This document shows, piece by piece, positions 56,480 to 64,000 of a stretch of DNA of 64,000 nt (the first letter of the stretch is position 1; the number at the start of each line of letters is the position of its first letter). The DNA is from Nonomuraea sp. NBC_00507. GTDB taxonomy: Bacteria > Actinomycetota > Actinomycetes > Streptosporangiales > Streptosporangiaceae. Where the stretch lies: contig NZ_CP107853.1 of the NCBI RefSeq assembly GCF_036013525.1, positions 11,718,001 through 11,782,000 on the forward strand, read 5' to 3'. Both the position numbers and the translations under genes were made by a program. The notes under the pieces are model-generated. The model worked only from the letters and a program-made list of their open reading frames with translations. It was not told the DNA's origin and ran no database searches.

Positions 56480-58176
56480 GTGCGAAGGCGTCTGCCCAAG
56501 GTGCGTTTCATCGTGGAGACCAGGCCGCGCAGGCTTTTCTGAGTGCGGGTGGCGGCGGAGAGCTGGCGGCGCAGTGCGCCGACCTCGCGGCGAAGCTCCA
56601 CGGCCGTCTTGCGCCAGCGCCCGGCCTCCTCTCTCCACTTGGCCACCTGCTCGCGCAGCCGCTCGGCCTCTTTGGCCAGCCGGGCGGCCTCCGCGGCCAG
56701 CCGGGCGGCGTCGGCCTGGGCCTCCACCCGGGCCCGGTACGCGCTCCGCCGCCCGAGCGGCGAGGCCGCCTCGGTGGTGAACCCGTACGTCTCGGCCTCG
56801 ACCCAGGCCACGCCGGACACCGCGTCCACCACGTCGTCCAGGTCCTCCCCCGGCTCGGCCACGATGCGGGCCCTGGCGAAGGCGGACAGACGTTCCAGGC
56901 GGCCCGCGACGACGCCTTGCGACGACTCGTCGAGCAGCACGTTCACCAGGCCGAGGCCTTCGTCGCGGGCGAGGTCGAGCAGGCGCGCCAGACTGTCCTC
57001 GCCGGGGATCCAGCCGACCGGCAGCCGCAGCACGAACGGCACAGCCGGGTCGACGTCCTCCGCGGCGGACAGGCGTACCCGGCCCTCGTGCCGGTAGTGA
57101 CCGCGGACCAGCACCAGGTCGAGGTCCGGATCGCGGAGCGGGGCGCGGCGCTCGTGTTGGAGATCGTCCCAAGGGCCGAGGAGGAGTACGGAAATGTCAG
57201 GCGTGGTGCCGGCGAGCAGGGCGTCAACCGTCGCCCGTACCGAGTCGTAGCCTGCCGTGCCGTCCACCACGACCGTGACGTACGGGACCTTCCACTGCCG
57301 GCCGGGATGCCCCCGCAGCCAGCGGTAGGCCGGGATGCGGTCGGCCACCAACGCGTGGCTCACCCGGTCGATCGGCTGCTTGTCGCGCATCCGCATCGTC
57401 GGTCCGAGGTGGTAGGCGCGGGCCGCCGGCTCCGGCACGAAGACCGCGCCCGCCTGACTCAGCCGGTAGCCCATCTCGGTGTCCTGGCCGAGGATCAGCT
57501 CTTCGTCCATCGGCCCCGCCGCCGCGACCAGCCGGGCGTTGACCGAGGTCGCCCCGCCCACATGCAGGCTGAACGGGCGCTGCGGGTTGTCGGTGAGCCC
57601 GTTCGTGCGCTCGACGAGGTCGACGATCCAGGCGTGCGGCTCGGCGGGCTCGAAGTGCTTGTCCAGATCGTCGGGCAGCCGGGCGGGCACCTCGGCGGAG
57701 GTGAACCTGATGTAGCCGGTGACGACCATGTACGGTGCCGCGTGGTGCCAGCGCATGTGCGCCTCGATCGCGCCGGGCGTGAGCACCACGTCGGAGTCGA
57801 GCCAGTGGATCACATCCCCCGTCGCCTCCGCCAGGCCGGCGTTGCGGGCGGCGGCCCTGCCCGGCTCCGCGCAGACGATCAACCGGGTGCGGGCGGGACG
57901 GGCCTCCGCCAGGCGCAGCGGCGGCGTGCTGCCGTTGTCGACGACGATGACCTGGGTGAGCTCGGCCGGGTAGGTCTGCCTGGCCAGCCCGGCCAGCACC
58001 AGGTCGAGCTTGTCCTGCCCGCCGTAGGCCGGAATGATCACGCTGACCGTGAGCTCCGGGATGAAGCCGTCCGGGGGCTGGAGCACGCGGTAGTCATTGC
58101 CGCGCACCCGGGCAAGGCGTCCGCGCCCCGGGCGGCTCCCGGCGGCCTGGGCCTCGAGCTCGCCGGGCGTGCTCAT
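56476..58176 (-). CDS. Glycosyltransferase, type A, with C-terminal coiled coil
   Basis: 566 residues. GT-A domain: LTVSVIIPAYGGQDKLDLVL, VIVVDNGSTPP, LDSDV, AAGPMDEELILGQDTEMGYR and GRQWKVPY. The second half resembles its paralogues (VVVDGTAGYDSVRATVDALL; LLGPWDDL; AGRLERLSAFARARIV) without DxD. Residues ~475-545 form a coiled coil (AARLAKEAERLREQVAKWRE) and the end is basic (MKRTLGRRLRT), suggesting membrane or partner binding. The type B gene is 19 nt upstream, same strand. Substrate unknown. Confidence 0.86.
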   Translation of the reverse strand: MSTPGELEAQAAGSRPGRGRLARVRGNDYRVLQPPDGFIPELTVSVIIPAYGGQDKLDLVLAGLARQTYPAELTQVIVVDNGSTPPLRLAEARPARTRLIVCAEPGRAAARNAGLAEATGDVIHWLDSDVVLTPGAIEAHMRWHHAAPYMVVTGYIRFTSAEVPARLPDDLDKHFEPAEPHAWIVDLVERTNGLTDNPQRPFSLHVGGATSVNARLVAAAGPMDEELILGQDTEMGYRLSQAGAVFVPEPAARAYHLGPTMRMRDKQPIDRVSHALVADRIPAYRWLRGHPGRQWKVPYVTVVVDGTAGYDSVRATVDALLAGTTPDISVLLLGPWDDLQHERRAPLRDPDLDLVLVRGHYRHEGRVRLSAAEDVDPAVPFVLRLPVGWIPGEDSLARLLDLARDEGLGLVNVLLDESSQGVVAGRLERLSAFARARIVAEPGEDLDDVVDAVSGVAWVEAETYGFTTEAASPLGRRSAYRARVEAQADAARLAAEAARLAKEAERLREQVAKWREEAGRWRKTAVELRREVGALRRQLSAATRTQKSLRGLVSTMKRTLGRRLRT

Positions 58177-58195
58177 CGAACCTCCCTGAGCGGGG

Positions 58196-59278
58196 TCACG
58201 CGGCTTCCATCAGCAGGCTCGGGCGGAAGCCGCGCCACTGGTTGGCGGCCACCTTGAGGAAGTGGGCCAGCGGTAACCGCCACGTGTGCTCGTCGCTGAG
58301 CCCTCTTCGCAGGACATAACCCAGTCCGTGGGTGCGGTAAATACGCGTTCCCACCCGTTGAGCCGCCTTCAGGAACTCGAGATCGACAGCCCGAGAAATC
58401 CCCGGAAATCCGCCAATTTCCCGAAATTTTGCCAAAGGCACCATGATCGTGCCTCCGGCCACGTGATCGGACCATACCTCGCTCGGATAGCTCGCTCCGC
58501 TGGCGAACGTCGTCCGCCTGATCGTGGTCCGCAGCGGCTCGAGGTAGAAGAACTCGGCCGTCGTGCCCACCACGTCGGCCCCAGCGTAGGTCAGGGCCAT
58601 GAAGAGATCGGCGAGGTGCCGGGGGCCGTACCAGTCGTCGTCGTCCCACTTGACCAGGTAGTCGCCGCTCGCCAGGGCCGCCGCCCGGTTGAGCACCTCC
58701 CCGAACGGCACGGAGGCCTCCGCCTCCACCCATTTCACCGGCAGCGCGCACCTCTCGACCGCCGCCCGCACCTGCTCGAATGCCACCCCATGCAGCCCCA
58801 GCAGCACCTCGGCTGTGACGCCGTGCTGACGCTCCATCTGCGCCAGTGCCGTGCCGACCAGGCCAGGTCGTTTGGTCGACATGACGATGCTGATCTCGGG
58901 CGCCGGGGTCGGGTGGGCTAAGCGGCGCAGGAGGACGCTGTGCTCCTCGCGCCGCAGGTCGGCCAGGCACCGCATGGAGCCGTCGGGGGCGTGGTCGAGC
59001 CAGGCCCGGTCGGTGAGGAGGTCGGCGAGATCATCGGGCACCCAGGAGACGGCACGGTCGGCCGTCAGCGGGATGCCCGCGGCGGCCAGGCGCAGCAGGC
59101 CGTCCAGCGCGAGCTCCGGCACCTCGGCCTCAGGCCACTCGATCTCCAGTCCGCGCAGCGCACGCAGGGCGGGCACGTCGGGCGGCGTGCCGTCGACCGC
59201 CCAGCCGTCGTCCGACCAGTGCAGGCGGGCCAGCCCCTTCTCCGGCGTACGCGCGAACCCGCAAGGGGTGACGGACAT
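58196..59278 (-). CDS. Glycosyltransferase, type B of this locus
   Basis: 360 residues from ATG 59278 with GGAGGAG upstream. Residues 1-125 are an accessory domain (LARLHWSDDGWAVDG; LRALRGLEIEWPEAEV; SWVPDDLADLLTDRAW) that recurs in the large gene at 61478. The GT-A part follows: EISIVMSTKRPGLVGTALAQ, LLGLHG, FGEVLNRAAALASGDYLVK, the metal motif WDDDDWYGP, VAGGTIMVPLAKFREIGGF and VDLEFLKAAQRVGTRIYRTH. No membrane helix. First gene of the leftward pair. Acceptor unknown. Confidence 0.85.
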   Translation of the reverse strand: MSVTPCGFARTPEKGLARLHWSDDGWAVDGTPPDVPALRALRGLEIEWPEAEVPELALDGLLRLAAAGIPLTADRAVSWVPDDLADLLTDRAWLDHAPDGSMRCLADLRREEHSVLLRRLAHPTPAPEISIVMSTKRPGLVGTALAQMERQHGVTAEVLLGLHGVAFEQVRAAVERCALPVKWVEAEASVPFGEVLNRAAALASGDYLVKWDDDDWYGPRHLADLFMALTYAGADVVGTTAEFFYLEPLRTTIRRTTFASGASYPSEVWSDHVAGGTIMVPLAKFREIGGFPGISRAVDLEFLKAAQRVGTRIYRTHGLGYVLRRGLSDEHTWRLPLAHFLKVAANQWRGFRPSLLMEAA

Positions 59279-59441
59279 CGATGGGTGCTCCTCCACGGGG
59301 ATCGGTCGGCGCCTACCTTACGCCGGTTTTACTGACCAGTAGACGCAGAGGGCACATTCGGCAGGACTGCCGTCGCAGGTCTAGGGGCCGATGATTCTCA
59401 GTCTTCCTCCAGGAACTTATGGCACGGTAGTGGCCGATGTT

Positions 59442-59455
59442 TATTAAGGTGTCAA
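59442..59455. promoter_or_regulatory. AT-rich bidirectional promoter candidate between divergent GT operons
   Basis: TATTAA (59442-59447) is a plausible plus-strand -10, and TGTCAA (59450-59455) reads TTGACA on the minus strand, a perfect -35; a clear minus-strand -10 is not found. Around it TTATT and AATAA form a short inverted repeat. This is the most AT-rich spot in the 257-nt gap between 59278 and 59536. Otherwise the gap shows nothing. Confidence 0.35.
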
Positions 59456-59535
59456 TAATCCCGACATGTCCGTGACGCCTCGGATGTCCTGAGGTGCGCG
59501 CCGACAAAGGCGTGATCTACGAAAGGTATGCGCGG

Positions 59536-59976
59536 ATGCTTTCGCCCCGCCGACTGGCAGCGACCGGCGCACTCCTCTCGGCCCTGGTCGCCGGTGTGCT
59601 CGTGGTCCTCGTCCTCGCCGACCTGATCTCGCTGGGCGCGGCGGCAGCCGCGGCCGCGTTCCTGGTCGCGCTGGTGGCCCTCGCGTTCCTCGTGCTCATC
59701 GTGCGCAGGGTCGACGGCAAGGCCCACCGCATCGACCTGCGGATCAAGAAGTACGAGGCCGAGCTGGCCCGCACCACCACCGCGCTCAAGAACCTCGACA
59801 CCAGGCTGGACCTGCTGGTGCGGGCCGTGGAGGATTCGGCGGCACGACGTGCCGACGACCTCGGCGCGATCCTGGCCTCGCTCGGCGAGGACCGGGTCAA
59901 CGCCATGGTGCGGGCGCGTGAGCTGGAGGAACTGCGCGAAGAGGTCCGCGCGCTGGCCAAGGACGTCGCCGTATGA
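59536..59976 (+). CDS. Two-helix membrane protein with cytoplasmic coiled coil
   Basis: 146 residues from ATG 59536 (GAAAGG 9 nt upstream); GTG 59494 would add 14 residues. Two adjacent helices (ALLSALVAGVLVVLVLADLI and AAAFLVALVALAFLVLIVRR) are followed by a long coiled coil (HRIDLRIKKYEAELARTTTA to ELEELREEVRALAKD). It overlaps the next glycosyltransferase gene by 4 nt. It could anchor or organise the cytoplasmic glycosyltransferases, several of which end in coiled coils; inference only. Confidence 0.75.
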   Translation: MLSPRRLAATGALLSALVAGVLVVLVLADLISLGAAAAAAAFLVALVALAFLVLIVRRVDGKAHRIDLRIKKYEAELARTTTALKNLDTRLDLLVRAVEDSAARRADDLGAILASLGEDRVNAMVRARELEELREEVRALAKDVAV

Positions 59977-61481
59977 CGAGCCGGGTCAGGCACAACGACT
60001 ACGGCGTGCTGCGGCCGCCCGCGATCGGGGCGTGGCAGCCCTCGCTGACCGTCTCCGTGGTCATCCCCGCCTACAACTGCGCGGAGCCGCTGAGCCGCAC
60101 GGTCGAGGCGCTGGCGCGGCAGACGTACCCGGCCGAGCTCGTCGAGGTGGTCGTCGCCGACGACGGCAGCGAGCCTCCGCTGGACGTGCCCGGAGTCCGG
60201 GTGGTCCGGGTGGCCGAGGGGTGGGGGCGCGGCGCGGCCCGGCAGACCGGGCAGCTCGCGGCCTCCGGGGCGGTGATCCACTGGCTGGACTCGGACATGT
60301 TGCTGGCCGAGGACCATCTCGAGGCGCACATGCGCTGGCACCACCTCATCGACTACGCCGTGGTGATCGGCGATACGCGGTTCGTGGAGACTCCGGGCGA
60401 GGAGGGCGTCCAGTCCGCGTACACGAGGAAGACGCTCGAGTCGACGCGGCGGCTCAAGGACGCCGGATCCAGCGCGTACCTGCAGCACACGGGCGCGTCC
60501 AGCTCCGTGCGCGCCGACCTGCTGCGCGCGGCCGGAGGCGTGGACACCGGGCTGAACATGGCCGAGGACACCGAGCTGGGCTACCGGCTGGCGCAGGCCG
60601 GGGCCGTGTTCATCCCCGACGCCGAGGCCAGGGCGTGGCACGTCGGGCCCTCCACCGTGATGTTGCGGGAGAAGGAGGTACACCGGCACAACTGGTCGTA
60701 CCTGGGCGATCTGATCCCCGATCTCCGCTGGCTGCGTAACCACCCGCGCCGCCACTGGCTCGTGCCGTACCTGCGGGTGGTCGTGACGGCCACGACGTAC
60801 GAGCAGACGCGGGCGAGCGTGGACTCGGCACTCGCCGGGACCCTGACGGACGCCGCCGTCACACTCGTCGGCCCTTGGGGCAAGCTGACCGGCGAACGCC
60901 GGGCCAACCTCGACGACCCCCTGCTCGACCTGCGTCTTCTGCACAATTTGTACGCGCACGAGCCGCGCGTCGTGTTCGCGGAGAGCGTACCCAGCTCCGC
61001 CGCCCCCTCACCCTTCCTGCTGCGTCTCCCGACCGGATGGGTGCTGGGCGCCGACACCCTGGCCAAGCTGGTACGGCACGCCGACAAGGACCTGCTCGGG
61101 CTCGTGAGCGTGGCGCTGACGGAAGGTCAGCACGGCGTCGTCGCGGCCCGGCTGGAGCGCACGGCCGCCTTCTCCCGAGCCGCCCTCTTCGACGGCCGGC
61201 CCGATGACCTGGTGGACGAGATGTACGGGTCCGAGTGGGTCAGCGGGAGCGAGTACGACTTCGCGACCGCGGAGGAGGCCGAGCCGCTGACCGGAGACGC
61301 GGCCAAGTGGCGGACGCTGGCGAGCCGGCGACAGGGGGAGATCAAGGCGCTGCAGGGCGAGGTGGCACGGCTGAAGGCCGAGGTCGAGCGGCTGTCGGCG
61401 GCCGCCACGCCCCAGCCTGCCGAAAGCGGTGGGCGAGGGCCGTTGAGCTCGCTGATCAGGCACCTGCGGAGCGCCGGATGA
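59973..61481 (+). CDS. Glycosyltransferase, type A, third copy
   Basis: 502 residues; the ATG overlaps the preceding stop in ATGA. GT-A domain: LTVSVVIPAYNCAEPLSRTV, VVVADDGSEPP, HWLDSDMLLAEDHLEAHMRW, GASSSVRADLLRAAGG, MAEDTELGYRL and RRHWLVPY. The second half again lacks DxD and keeps TLVGPWGKLTGERR, LLRLPTGWVLGADTLAKL and AARLERTAAFSRAALF. Residues ~445-480 are a short coiled coil (GEIKALQGEVARLKAEVERL). Likely acts with the membrane coiled-coil protein before it and the large type B protein after it. Confidence 0.87.
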   Translation: MTSRVRHNDYGVLRPPAIGAWQPSLTVSVVIPAYNCAEPLSRTVEALARQTYPAELVEVVVADDGSEPPLDVPGVRVVRVAEGWGRGAARQTGQLAASGAVIHWLDSDMLLAEDHLEAHMRWHHLIDYAVVIGDTRFVETPGEEGVQSAYTRKTLESTRRLKDAGSSAYLQHTGASSSVRADLLRAAGGVDTGLNMAEDTELGYRLAQAGAVFIPDAEARAWHVGPSTVMLREKEVHRHNWSYLGDLIPDLRWLRNHPRRHWLVPYLRVVVTATTYEQTRASVDSALAGTLTDAAVTLVGPWGKLTGERRANLDDPLLDLRLLHNLYAHEPRVVFAESVPSSAAPSPFLLRLPTGWVLGADTLAKLVRHADKDLLGLVSVALTEGQHGVVAARLERTAAFSRAALFDGRPDDLVDEMYGSEWVSGSEYDFATAEEAEPLTGDAAKWRTLASRRQGEIKALQGEVARLKAEVERLSAAATPQPAESGGRGPLSSLIRHLRSAG

Positions 61482-64000
61482 TCCGGGAGTTGCTGGCGGA
61501 GCTGCGCGGGGCTCGTGTGTTCTTCGCCGGGATCGACGACGTCGACCCGATCTACGCCGCCGCGGCCGCCGCGGCGGGCCGCTCTGGCGCGGCAGGCGGG
61601 ACTGGCGCGGCAGGCGGGTCTGGCGCGGCAGGCGGGTCCTTGGAGGGCGGCCGGAGTGTGGTCGTCGATCTCGACCGGGATCTACTGGAGCCGGCCGCTG
61701 TGCCCGAGCCGGTGCGGGAGGTCCTCGTGCTGGCCAGGACGCCGGCCGACTTGCGGCGCATCGCCACACTGCACAAGCTGCTGCCGCAGGCCGAGCGGGT
61801 GGTGGTGGCGATGCTCGACACGCCTGCCTCCCATCCCGCGCCCGTGCCGACGCCGACGCCCGCGCACCGGTGGCGGTCGCTGACCGATCTGCGGGTGTAC
61901 CAGCCCAAGAACCGGGTCTGGGTGGTGGACGCCCGTTTCTCCGCGCCCACGCCCTCCGGTCGTACCGTGGCGGCCACAGCGCGGGCGTTCGCCGGGCACC
62001 GGCTGGACGTGATCGCCGCGCCCGCGGCCGCGATCGCGGGCGTCGGGGCGGCCGACTGGCGGCCGGGCGACCCGAACGCGACGCCTACCGAGATCACGGG
62101 GCCCGTCCCCGGGCGGGTCGGCGCGCCAGGCAGCGACATGGTCCTGCGCACGATCGGCGGCCCCGGCCACCGTTCCACCCCGCTCCCGTCGGCCGGACGC
62201 GCCGACGGGCCGCACGCCCATGGGCGGGGCACCACCGCACCAGTCGGCCAGGCGACCCGCACAGACGCCGTCGCACCGGCCGCGGGCACCAGCGGCCCCG
62301 CCCAGCCCAACGTGGCGACCACGCCGGCCGACGGCACGGTCGGGGCCGGAGGGGCCGAGGAGGAGCGCGCAGCCGGACGGGCTGCCGAGCAGGTGGAATC
62401 GGCCGGATCGGCTGAGGACTCTGCCCCTGTCCAGCACGCCGCAGACTCCAGCCTGAACGGGCACGGCCGCAGCACGGACACGCACGCCCCCGGCGCGGAC
62501 ACGGACGACCGCGGCGCGAACACGAACGGCCAGGCCCGCAGCACGGACACGGACGGCCGAAGCCCGGACACGGACAGCCAGGCCCGCGGCGCGAACACGC
62601 ACGGCCAGGCCCGCGGCGCGGACACGGACGGCCAGGCCCGCGGCGCGGACACGGACGGCCAGGCCCGCGGCGCGGACACGGACGGCCAGGCCCGCGGCGC
62701 GGACACGGACGGCCAGGCCCGCGGCGCGGACACGGACGGCCAGGCCCGCGGCGCGGACACGGACGGCCGAGGCGCGGACACCGACGGGCGGGGCCGAGGC
62801 GCGGAGGCGGACGCGTGGGTGGAGGAGGCCGGGCTGGTCGAGTGGGCGGGGGATGAGACGCCCATCGAGCGGCCGACGATTCAGGCGGCCAGCTGGGAGC
62901 GCCTCGGCCGCCCCGGGATGGCCGATTCGCCGCTGGCCGATCCCGACGTGCTCGGCGAGCCCTCGATGATCCCCCCGGTGGACGAGCGCCTGGTCAACCC
63001 CATGGGTTTCGTGACGACCCCCTCCCGGGGCATGGCGTCCCTGGCCGAGCGGGACGGCCGCTGGTCCGTGGTGCTGGACGGGAAGGTCGTGACGTCGTTC
63101 GCGGAGTCCGGCGGCGTCACCGACACGGACGTGGCCAGGCTGCGCCAGATCCGCGGCGTCGAGGTGGACTGGCGGCACGCGCACAGCGGCCCGCTGACCG
63201 CCGTACGCGTCCTGGCCGGACTGTCCGCCGCCGGCGTGCCCCTGGCGGCGGCTACAGTGCCGCGCTGGGCCGGTGCGCTCGGGGAGGAGGTCATCGACCT
63301 CATCGGGCGCTGCCCGGACCTCAGCGACGAGCTCCGGCGGGAGGAGCACAGCATCCGCCTGCGCCGGGCAGCTCTGCGTACCCACGGGGTGGCCGCCAGG
63401 TGGGAGCAGCTCGGCGCGCCCGCCCCCGCTCCCCCGCTCACGTCGGTGCTGCTGACGACCCGCCGTACCGACATGGTCGCCTTCGCCCTCGACCAGATCG
63501 CCCGCCAGCGTGACGTGCAGCTCGAGGTGATCCTGGCCCTGCACGGGGTGCCGAAGGGCCATCCGGACGTGGCGCCCGCGATCGCGGCGTACGAGGGCCC
63601 GCTCACCGTGTACGAGGCCGACCACCAGGCAGTGTTCGGAAAGGTGCTGAACGAGGCGGCCGCGAGGGCGTCGGGCTCGTTCCTGCTGAAGATGGACGAC
63701 GACGACTGGTACGGCCCCGACTTCCTGTCCGATCTGCTGCTGGCGCACTCGTATTCGGGCGCGCAGGTGGTCGGCACGGTGCCGGAGTTCGTCTACCTGT
63801 CCTCCATCGACGTCACCGTGCACCGCAAGCAGATCACCGAGCAGATCACCAGCTTCATCGCCGGCGGCACGATCCTGGTGGAGCGCTCGGCGTTCCAGGC
63901 GGTGGGCGGGTTCCGGCCGTTGCGGCGCTCGGTGGACACCCAGTTCCAGGAGGCGCTGCAGGCGGCCGGCGGCCAGATCTACCGGACCCACGGGCTGGGC
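61478..64000 (+). CDS. Very large type B glycosyltransferase with repeat linker, 3' end outside window
   Basis: 841 codons are visible, open to the window end. The ATG overlaps the preceding stop in ATGA. Residues 1-210 form an unrecognised N-terminal domain (MIRELLAELRGARVFFAGID) with an SGAAGG repeat. Residues ~300-450 are a disordered Asp/Thr/Gly/Arg linker dominated by GQARGADTD repeats. After ~500 the protein repeats the type B layout: accessory domain (LAERDGRWSVVLDGKVVTSF; LRREEHSIRLRR), then GT-A (LTSVLLTTRRTDMVAFALDQ; LKMDDDDWYGPDFLSDLLL; FIAGGTILVERSAFQAVGGF; GGQIYRTHGLG). It is cut off just after the conserved YRTHGLG. Confidence 0.85.
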   Translation, partial: MIRELLAELRGARVFFAGIDDVDPIYAAAAAAAGRSGAAGGTGAAGGSGAAGGSLEGGRSVVVDLDRDLLEPAAVPEPVREVLVLARTPADLRRIATLHKLLPQAERVVVAMLDTPASHPAPVPTPTPAHRWRSLTDLRVYQPKNRVWVVDARFSAPTPSGRTVAATARAFAGHRLDVIAAPAAAIAGVGAADWRPGDPNATPTEITGPVPGRVGAPGSDMVLRTIGGPGHRSTPLPSAGRADGPHAHGRGTTAPVGQATRTDAVAPAAGTSGPAQPNVATTPADGTVGAGGAEEERAAGRAAEQVESAGSAEDSAPVQHAADSSLNGHGRSTDTHAPGADTDDRGANTNGQARSTDTDGRSPDTDSQARGANTHGQARGADTDGQARGADTDGQARGADTDGQARGADTDGQARGADTDGQARGADTDGRGADTDGRGRGAEADAWVEEAGLVEWAGDETPIERPTIQAASWERLGRPGMADSPLADPDVLGEPSMIPPVDERLVNPMGFVTTPSRGMASLAERDGRWSVVLDGKVVTSFAESGGVTDTDVARLRQIRGVEVDWRHAHSGPLTAVRVLAGLSAAGVPLAAATVPRWAGALGEEVIDLIGRCPDLSDELRREEHSIRLRRAALRTHGVAARWEQLGAPAPAPPLTSVLLTTRRTDMVAFALDQIARQRDVQLEVILALHGVPKGHPDVAPAIAAYEGPLTVYEADHQAVFGKVLNEAAARASGSFLLKMDDDDWYGPDFLSDLLLAHSYSGAQVVGTVPEFVYLSSIDVTVHRKQITEQITSFIAGGTILVERSAFQAVGGFRPLRRSVDTQFQEALQAAGGQIYRTHGLG
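62603..62764. repeat. Six exact 27-bp tandem repeats in the large glycosyltransferase
   Basis: The 27-bp unit begins GGCCAGGCCCGCGGCGCGG and ends ACACGGAC; six copies are identical, flanked on both sides (about 62455-62800) by degenerate copies. It encodes GQARGADTD. The perfect identity at the DNA level implies very recent expansion. Confidence 0.92.

Noticed and set aside
62603..62764. Regular 27-bp repeats as a possible CRISPR array
   Set aside because: The units abut directly with no spacers and encode a peptide repeat in frame; there are no cas genes.
61682..63991. 769-codon minus-strand open frame and a 437-codon one with PRAWPSVSA repeats
   Set aside because: Both are antisense to the large type B glycosyltransferase, whose plus-strand frame is open to the window end, overlaps the previous stop in ATGA and contains a complete GT motif set.

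Overview
This is a high-GC actinobacterial chromosome segment, most likely from the Streptosporangiales (a Nonomuraea- or Streptosporangium-like organism). The evidence is the GC-rich third codon position, frequent GTG and TTG starts, leaderless promoters, the mismatch endonuclease NucS, a DivIVA-type coiled-coil protein next to methylmalonyl-CoA epimerase, an actinobacterial long delta subunit of ATP synthase, and a Rho with a long Arg/Gly/Asp-rich insertion. The gene order atoB - mce - coiled-coil protein - nucS - cobalamin adenosyltransferase - DUF2550 - atp operon - wecA - glyA - tsaC - prmC - prfA - rpmE - rho - thrB - thrC is a conserved actinobacterial block (the filP/scy to thr region of Streptomyces). 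Lineage-specific insertions break it up.

Layout. 1-5.8 kb: a MarR regulator co-transcribed with a thioredoxin/TPR co-chaperone, an unknown membrane protein with a His/Gln/Gly repeat tail, a DUF4230 protein, a 50-residue conserved-looking small protein, a decayed oxidoreductase pseudogene, and an XRE regulator with a membrane partner. 5.9-12 kb: thiolase, methylmalonyl-CoA epimerase, FilP/Scy-like polar scaffold, an AI-2E family exporter, a hydrolase and an SDR enzyme. 12.1-21.7 kb: a two-gene secreted operon, a LamG/DNRLRE surface protein and a 2085-residue RHS protein with an unusual Ala/Arg-rich C-terminus. 21.9-26.4 kb: hydrolase, small zinc protein, NucS, an aldehyde dehydrogenase with a TetR regulator, and a STAS anti-anti-sigma protein. 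26.5-30.8 kb: an ABC-2 exporter operon with an orphan histidine kinase, cob(I)alamin adenosyltransferase and DUF2550.

30.8-38.6 kb holds the complete F1Fo ATP synthase operon (atpI, an AtpZ-like gene, B, E, F, H, A, G, D, C) with a CRP-like site upstream. 38.7-44.1 kb: WecA-type phosphotransferase, GlyA and an unknown two-gene unit whose large product has a duplicated module and long Thr/Asp/Gly repeats. 44.1-54.8 kb: translation and housekeeping genes (tsaC, prmC, prfA, rpmE), a secreted protein, a two-component system, rho, thrB and thrC.

54.9 kb to the end is a cluster of five family-2-like glycosyltransferases plus a membrane coiled-coil protein in tightly overlapping operons. They form two paralogous types. 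Type A (three copies) has an intact GT-A domain followed by a conserved second half without the catalytic motif. Type B (two copies) has its own N-terminal domain and a DDDDWYGP motif. The last gene runs off the window and carries six exact 27-bp repeats. The cluster probably builds a surface glycan or glycosylates surface proteins. It is the best candidate for something undescribed, together with the 752-residue repeat protein pair and the RHS/LamG operon.
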